The position numbers and the translations under genes were made by a program. Shown one piece after another: positions 59,460 to 64,000 of a stretch of 64,000 bases of DNA. Source of the stretch: Intestinimonas sp052065695 (GTDB lineage: Bacteria; Bacillota; Clostridia; Oscillospirales; Oscillospiraceae); contig NZ_JBQHTM010000004.1 of the NCBI RefSeq assembly GCF_052065695.1, positions 1 through 64,000 on the forward strand. Direction: 5' to 3'. The notes beneath the pieces were generated by a model. It made no database searches. It had not been told where the DNA came from and saw only the letters and a list, made by a program, of their open reading frames with translations. Every line of letters begins with the position of its first letter. The stretch's first letter is position 1.

Positions 59460-60025
59460 GTCAGACCCCCGAGCAAAACCATTCCCAGGAGGAGGACAAC
59501 ATCCCCCTCCAGCACGCTGCCGAGCATGAGCGACCCAAAAAACAGCAATCAGTGCTCATTTACCTGGTGATTCTCTTTGCCGCCGCCTTTCTCCTCATGG
59601 CCCTGAGCTATTTTATGCAGCGCCGCACCAGCGATGCCACCATTGCGGGCTTGCGCGGGGAGTCGGTGTCCGCCATGCAGTCGATAGAGGACATCCAGGA
59701 GGAGAACGAGACCCTCAAGCAGCAGGTGGCCGATCTGGAGGCCCGGCTGGAGGAGGCCCAGAAGGAGGCCGACGACGCCCAGGCCCAGGCCGACGCCCTG
59801 ACTGAGGCCCAGGACCGGCTCACCCGGGCCATGGATCTCTTCTGGCAGATCGACGAGGCCTATGTCCGGGGGCGCTACTCCCTGTGCCGGACGCTCATCG
59901 CCCAGATGGAGGACACCACCCAGGGCAGTGCCCTGAAGGAATCCCTCCCGACCGAGACCACCACCGACACCGACCGCTTCTCCCCCGCCGACCGCTACCA
60001 GGAGATCTATGACGCGGTGATGTGA
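59456..60025 (+). CDS. single-pass membrane protein with coiled coil, unknown function
   Basis: 189 residues: a charged, hydrophilic N-terminus (~31), one membrane helix (about residues 32-51, VLIYLVILFAAAFLLMALSY), a long coiled coil (about 70-125) and a Ser/Thr-rich tail. It starts with a GTG overlapping the spo0J stop, so it is translationally coupled to the partition genes. No family is recognised. A role in origin anchoring or division is speculative and rests only on location. Confidence 0.75.
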   Translation: MSQTPEQNHSQEEDNIPLQHAAEHERPKKQQSVLIYLVILFAAAFLLMALSYFMQRRTSDATIAGLRGESVSAMQSIEDIQEENETLKQQVADLEARLEEAQKEADDAQAQADALTEAQDRLTRAMDLFWQIDEAYVRGRYSLCRTLIAQMEDTTQGSALKESLPTETTTDTDRFSPADRYQEIYDAVM

Positions 60026-60060
60026 GGCACCAAAACCGTTTGCTCAGAACAGGAAGGTTT

Positions 60061-60090
60061 TGCGGGCGGATGGTATCCGCCCCTACCCCC
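60061..60090 (+). repeat. family G short hairpin repeat, copy G4
   Basis: GGGCGGAT-GGT-ATCCGCCC then CTACCCCC. Confidence 0.75.
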
Positions 60091-60148
60091 AGTCATCCTA
60101 AGCGCAAAAAAAGGGCCTGCGCACACCCAACGTGGCGGACTTTGCCCA

Positions 60149-60264
60149 ATGGGGCCCCCGCGCGAGCCCAGCGCAGCGGGTCGCGTGGGGAGAGGAGGGG
60201 CAGCGGAGCGAGCGAGCTTTCGTGTATACACGGAACCGAGGGATACGCAGCTTGCCCCGACGAA
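60149..60264 (+). repeat. family B structured repeat, copy B5
   Basis: Stem and inner module as in B1 (CCCCGCGCGA / TCGCGTGGGG), but the second hairpin is replaced by TCGTGTATACACGG. The element ends CCCCGACGAAG and runs straight into parS site 5. Confidence 0.85.
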
Positions 60265-60279
60265 GTTTCACGTGAAACA
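60264..60279. promoter_or_regulatory. parS site 5
   Basis: AGTTTCACGTGAAACA with an intact 14-base palindromic core, about 2.6 kb from the main cluster, fused to the end of repeat B5 and about 65 bases before serS. Confidence 0.93.
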
Positions 60280-60344
60280 TCGGGCGGCGAAACACCGCCC
60301 GGTAATTTGATAAATTACCTGAAAAAGAAAGGTTGAGAACAGCC

Positions 60345-61646
60345 ATGCTGGACATCAAGTTTATCCGGGAGAACCCCGAAGCCGTGAAGGAAAACATCAA
60401 GAAGAAATTCCAGGACGCCAAGCTGCCCCTGGTGGACCAGGTGCTGGAGCTGGACGCTGAGAACCGCCAGACCATCCAGGAGGCCCAGGACCTGCGCACC
60501 GCCCGCAACGCCAAGAGCAAGCAGGTGGGCGTGCTCATGGGCCAGTCCAAGAAGGACCCCTCCAAGCTGGCCGAGGCCGAGAAGCTCAAGGACGAGGTCA
60601 AGGCCGACGCCGACCGTCTGGCCTATCTGGAGACACGGGAGTCCGAGCTGGCCGAGCAGATCCGCCACATCATGCTCCAGATCCCCAACATCATCGACCC
60701 CTCCGTGCCCATCGGCCCCGACGACTCCTGCAACGTGGAGGTCCAGCGCTTCGGCGAGCCCGTGACCCCCGACTTTGAGATCCCCTATCACACCCAGATC
60801 ATGGAGTCCTTCAACGGCATCGACATGGACGCCGCCGGCCGGGTGTCCGGCAACGGCTTCTATTATCTGATGGGCGACATCGCCCGGCTCCACGAGGCCG
60901 TGCTGGCCTACGCCCGCGACTTCATGATCAACAAGGGCTTCACCTTCTGCGTGCCCCCCTTCATGATCCACGGCAACGTGGTGGAGGGCGTCATGAGCCA
61001 GACCGAGATGGACGCCATGATGTACAAGATCGAGGGCGAGGACCTCTACCTCATCGGCACCTCCGAGCACTCCATGATCGGCAAGTTCATCGACCAGATC
61101 ATCCCTGAGGAGTCCCTCCCCCAGACCCTCACCTCCTACTCCCCCTGCTTCCGTAAGGAGAAGGGCGCCCACGGCATCGAGGAGCGGGGCGTCTACCGCA
61201 TCCACCAGTTCGAGAAGCAGGAGATGGTGGTGGTCTGCAAGCCCGAGGACTCCATGAAGTGGTACGAGCAGATGTGGCGCTACTCCGTGGAGCTCTTCCG
61301 CTCCATGGACATCCCTGTCCGGCAGCTGGAGTGCTGCTCCGGCGACCTGGCCGACCTGAAGGTCAAGTCCTGCGACATCGAGGCCTGGTCCCCCCGCCAG
61401 CAGAAGTACTTTGAGGTCTGCTCCTGCTCCAACCTCGGCGACGCCCAGGCCCGCCGCCTGAAGATGCGGGTCAAGGGCGAGAAGGGCACCTACCTGCCCC
61501 ACACCCTCAACAACACCGTGGTGGCGCCCCCCCGTATGCTCATCGCCTTCCTGGAGAACAACCTCCAGGCCGACGGCAGCGTGAAGATTCCCGCCGTGCT
61601 CCAGCCCTACATGGGCGGCACCGCCCTGCTGGTGCCCAAGAAATGA
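60345..61646 (+). CDS. serS: seryl-tRNA synthetase
   Basis: A 433-residue class II synthetase. The N-terminal tRNA-binding coiled coil (about residues 25-100) is followed by the catalytic core with LIGTSEHS (~235, serine site), SPCFRKEKGAHG (motif 2, ~270), FEKQEMVVV and the motif 3 NNTVVAPPRMLIAFLEN. It charges tRNA-Ser. The ATG at 60345 begins the family's usual MLDIKFIREN; the ribosome site is weak (AAAGG). No T-box leader was seen. Gene order spo0J-(unknown)-serS is common in clostridia. Confidence 0.96.
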   Translation: MLDIKFIRENPEAVKENIKKKFQDAKLPLVDQVLELDAENRQTIQEAQDLRTARNAKSKQVGVLMGQSKKDPSKLAEAEKLKDEVKADADRLAYLETRESELAEQIRHIMLQIPNIIDPSVPIGPDDSCNVEVQRFGEPVTPDFEIPYHTQIMESFNGIDMDAAGRVSGNGFYYLMGDIARLHEAVLAYARDFMINKGFTFCVPPFMIHGNVVEGVMSQTEMDAMMYKIEGEDLYLIGTSEHSMIGKFIDQIIPEESLPQTLTSYSPCFRKEKGAHGIEERGVYRIHQFEKQEMVVVCKPEDSMKWYEQMWRYSVELFRSMDIPVRQLECCSGDLADLKVKSCDIEAWSPRQQKYFEVCSCSNLGDAQARRLKMRVKGEKGTYLPHTLNNTVVAPPRMLIAFLENNLQADGSVKIPAVLQPYMGGTALLVPKK

Positions 61647-61861
61647 GACGGCCCGCCGCCGCCCTGCTGACTCTGGTGCTCACAGCGGCGGTGAGCACGG
61701 CGATGCTCGCCGCCGCCCCTCGGCTCACTTCCACCCCGGAGGAGCGGGCTATTCAGGCCCTCAATCAGCGCTACGGCCTGGATGATCCAGCGGACACAGA
61801 GCTCCAGCTGTATCTGGAAAACCTGCTTCATGGGGACGTGGGCTGGTCCATTCAGCCATGA
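61643..61861 (+). CDS. short exported protein resembling the first loop of DppB-type permeases
   Basis: 72 residues, start overlapping the serS stop (ATGA). A signal peptide or membrane anchor (about 1-25) is followed by a segment (ERAIQALNQRYGLDD, LYLENLLHGDVGWSI) that matches the extracellular loop following helix 1 of oligopeptide permeases such as DppB, where LNxxYGLDxP...LLxGDLGxS is conserved. The rest of a permease is missing. It may be a truncated relic or a stand-alone microprotein. Confidence 0.6.
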   Translation: MRRPAAALLTLVLTAAVSTAMLAAAPRLTSTPEERAIQALNQRYGLDDPADTELQLYLENLLHGDVGWSIQP

Positions 61862-61899
61862 CCCCTTCCCCGCCCGCACATGAAAAGAGAGGAATCTGA

Positions 61900-62847
61900 A
61901 TGAAAACCCGTCTCTTGCCCCTGTCCCTTGCCCTTACCACCCTGCTGGTCCTTCCGGCCGGCGCCTTTTCCGACGTGCCGGCGGGCGCCTGGTACGCCGA
62001 CGCCGCCCAGATCTGCGTGGACCGGGGCCTGCTCAAGGGCACTGGGGAGGACACCTTTTCCCCCGACAACGCCGTCACCCTGGCCGAGGTGATGACGGTA
62101 GCCGTCCGGCTCCACTACCAGGCCCACGGGGGTACCGGCGACCCGCCTGCCGCCCCCGACAACTGGGGCACCGGCACCCTCACCACCCCCACCGGCGCGG
62201 TGCTGCTGGCCTTCAACACCTGCGACCTGGACCGGGGCCTCACCTATCGCTACGATCAGGAGACTCCCCGGCGGCTCCACCTGTACCTCACCGTCAGTCC
62301 CGAGGAGCGGGCCGCCCTCACTCCCGCCGGCGGACCTGCCCAGGCCGTGCTCACCCTCAACGGCGTGACCGTGCTCACCGGCGGTCTGGCTCCGGCGGAG
62401 GGCAGCGCCAACCGCATGGAGTTTATGGCCGACCCCGGCAGCGACTACACCGCCTTCAACCGGGAGCTGTCCGCCTTCCTCCCCGCCCCGGCCGCGGGGC
62501 TGTGGTACCGGGATGCCCTGTGGTACGCCCGGGAGCACGGCATGGTGGACAGCCAGCCCATGGAGGCCTCCTTTGAGGAGCCCGCCGCCCGTCAGGATCT
62601 GGCCGAATGGCTGTGCTCCGCCCTGCCCCAATCGGCCCTCACCCCCATCAACACAGTGGATAGCCTGCCCGATTCCATCGACCCGGAGGTGCTGGCCCTC
62701 TATCGGGCGGGCATCCTCACCGGCGTCGACAACACCGGCGCCTTTGCCCCCGCGCGCACCCTCAGCCGGGCAGAGCTGGCCGCTGTGCTGGCCCGGGTAG
62801 CCGACCCCAGCCTGCGGGTGGTTCTGCCCACCGGCGGGGTTTCCTGA
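61900..62847 (+). CDS. SLH-domain surface protein
   Basis: A 315-residue exported protein with a signal peptide ending near PAGA (about residue 22). A first SLH motif FSDVPAGAWYADAA lies at about residues 23-65. A middle region of ~110 residues (RYDQETPRRLHLYLTVSPEE) is not recognised, and two further SLH-like units (GLWYRDALWYAREHG, PEVLALYRAGILTGVDNTGAFAP) run to the C-terminus. It presumably binds pyruvylated wall polymer. AAGAGAGG precedes the start. It is the first of two tandem paralogues with the same layout. Confidence 0.82.
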   Translation: MKTRLLPLSLALTTLLVLPAGAFSDVPAGAWYADAAQICVDRGLLKGTGEDTFSPDNAVTLAEVMTVAVRLHYQAHGGTGDPPAAPDNWGTGTLTTPTGAVLLAFNTCDLDRGLTYRYDQETPRRLHLYLTVSPEERAALTPAGGPAQAVLTLNGVTVLTGGLAPAEGSANRMEFMADPGSDYTAFNRELSAFLPAPAAGLWYRDALWYAREHGMVDSQPMEASFEEPAARQDLAEWLCSALPQSALTPINTVDSLPDSIDPEVLALYRAGILTGVDNTGAFAPARTLSRAELAAVLARVADPSLRVVLPTGGVS

Positions 62848-62871
62848 TATTTACAGAAAGAGGGGTTTTCT

Positions 62872-64000
62872 ATGAACCACCGCCTGCCCGCCCTGCTGCT
62901 GGGCCTCACCCTGACCCTCAACTGCCTGCCCGCCCTGGCGGTCCAGACCCCCTTCAACGACGTGCCCGAGGGGGCCTGGTACGCCCCCGGCCTCAATAAG
63001 ACCTGTGAGATCGGGCTCATGTCCGGCGTGGGCGGGGACCGCTTCGCCCCTGAGGTCACCCTGACCTACGGGGAGCTGTACGCCGTGTCGGCCCGGCTTC
63101 TCCGCTACTACCAGATTGGCTCCACCACCCTGCCCACCGCCCCGGCGGGCTACCGGCAGGGAGAAAATATCCCGGCCTGGGTGCTGGACGCCCTGTGGTA
63201 CCTGGAGCAGACCGGCGCGGCCGCCGGGGAACTGGCCGAGCTGGGGACGGGGGAGCGCTGGGACCGCCCCGCCACCCGGGAGGATCTGGCTCAATGCCTG
63301 TGGGGCAGCGTGGAGTCGGCCCAGGCCCTCTCTGCCGGGGCCTTCCTGGCCTACACCCCCAACCTGACCGAGAAAAACATCGTGGCCTACCTCCCCGACA
63401 CCGGCGCCGAGAGCGTGCTCAGTCTGTGCCGGATGGGCGTGCTCACCGGCGTGGACAGCCGGGGCACCTATGCCGGGGACCGGACCCTCACCCGGGCCGA
63501 GCTGGCCACCGCCCTGGGGCGGCTGCTGGACCCCAACCTGCGGCTCTCCTTCACCCTGGAAACCCACCTGGAGTGGGAGAACTTCACCCTCTCCCCCATC
63601 GCCCTGCCTGAGGGCTACCGCATCATCTGGCCCGCCGACCCCGACCCCGCCTGCTACTTCTCCGACGGCATCTACCTCCACATGGACAACGGGGTGGACC
63701 TCACCGATGAGCGCAGCTGGACCGGCCACCGGGAGGGTATCCTGGACATGCGGGGCACCTGGGCCCTGGAGCCGGTGTGGCACACCGTCAGCCAGGTGAA
63801 GAGCAACGGCATGGCCGACGTGGTCACCGCCTGGCCCGCCCTCATCGCCAAGCAGGTGCTGGTGAAGCAGGTCTCCTCCCCCGTGACCGACGGTACCCTC
63901 ACCGCCTACCAGGACGCCGCCACCGGCCTGTGGGGCTTCCAGGACGCCGGACAGACGGCGGTCATCCCCGCCCGCTACGCCGTGGGCAGCACGGAGGACC
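62872..64000 (+). CDS. SLH-domain surface protein with WG-like repeat (partial at window end)
   Basis: At least 376 residues, open at the right edge. A signal peptide ends near PALA (about residue 23), followed by SLH motif FNDVPEGAWYAPGLN and further SLH units (WVLDALWYLEQTGAA, LSLCRMGVLTGVDSRGTYAG). Then comes a new region (residues ~230 on) with GLWGFQDAGQTAVIPARY near the cut end, typical of WG repeats. It is paralogous to the preceding gene in its SLH part. GAGGGG lies ahead of the ATG. Confidence 0.8.
   Translation, partial: MNHRLPALLLGLTLTLNCLPALAVQTPFNDVPEGAWYAPGLNKTCEIGLMSGVGGDRFAPEVTLTYGELYAVSARLLRYYQIGSTTLPTAPAGYRQGENIPAWVLDALWYLEQTGAAAGELAELGTGERWDRPATREDLAQCLWGSVESAQALSAGAFLAYTPNLTEKNIVAYLPDTGAESVLSLCRMGVLTGVDSRGTYAGDRTLTRAELATALGRLLDPNLRLSFTLETHLEWENFTLSPIALPEGYRIIWPADPDPACYFSDGIYLHMDNGVDLTDERSWTGHREGILDMRGTWALEPVWHTVSQVKSNGMADVVTAWPALIAKQVLVKQVSSPVTDGTLTAYQDAATGLWGFQDAGQTAVIPARYAVGSTED

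Noticed and set aside
60280..60344. T-box leader ahead of serS
   Set aside because: No T-box motif, specifier loop or terminator/antiterminator pair in the short gap after parS 5.

Overview
The window is high-GC DNA from a Gram-positive, endospore-forming clostridium. The markers are a GerA-type germinant receptor (A, C and B subunits), noc/soj/spo0J, M56/BlaI regulation, SLH surface proteins, a butyryl-CoA:acetate CoA-transferase of the kind used by gut butyrate producers, and strongly G/C-biased third codon positions. The best guess is an Oscillospiraceae gut butyrate producer of the Flavonifractor/Intestinimonas type. That is inference from gene content; no taxonomic search was possible. 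Five parS sites with noc, soj and spo0J at 56.7-60.3 kb place the right end near the replication origin.

Layout. 0-0.7 kb: 5' end of a minus-strand 16S rRNA gene behind four evenly spaced sigma-A promoters. 0.7-5.1 kb: a gerK-type operon split by repeats. 5.3-10.4 kb: a CofE-like ligase, a phosphate butyryltransferase and a Ca-type P-ATPase. 11-16.5 kb: a parvulin lipoprotein, a GntR-ABC export cassette and an HD-domain protein. 17.3-24.1 kb: the conserved housekeeping run glmU-prs-pth-mfd, with a degenerate GlmU uridylyltransferase half. 24.4-28.7 kb: thiolase, But CoA-transferase and an AtoDA-type CoA-transferase, which are butyrate and ketoacid CoA chemistry. 29.5-41.1 kb: a purine/hydantoin catabolic island (xdhABC, carbamate kinase, two fold-II PLP enzymes, a small membrane protein, a hydantoinase, a MocA-like Mo-cofactor cytidylyltransferase), then a glutaredoxin-like protein and tadA. 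41.1-41.4 kb: two tandem, homologous candidate small RNAs. 41.5-44.9 kb: a SprA-like putative metalloprotein, an SCP2 protein and a BlaR-like M56/BlaI pair with an overlapping operator. 45.5-51.6 kb: a nucleoside/purine ABC importer and xpt, plus the 3' scrap of a second xpt. 51.9-56.5 kb: an SLH-GH18 hydrolase, a YitT protein, a hemerythrin/CheX-like fusion and a ferric-reductase-like membrane protein behind a palindromic operator. 56.7-61.6 kb: noc-parS-soj-spo0J-coiled-coil protein-serS. 61.6-64 kb: an exported microprotein and two SLH proteins, the last cut by the window end.

Purine use ties several blocks together. The importer and xpt bring in and salvage purines. The xdh/hydantoinase/PLP/carbamate-kinase island could oxidise or open the ring and recover ATP and ammonia. 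The CoA genes channel acyl-CoA to butyrate. These links are inferred from neighbourhood.

The most unusual feature is the intergenic DNA. At least six families of structured repeats recur between genes, some supplying the stop codon of the upstream gene. In most families the copies differ by paired changes that keep hairpin stems intact, which argues that the fold rather than the sequence is maintained.
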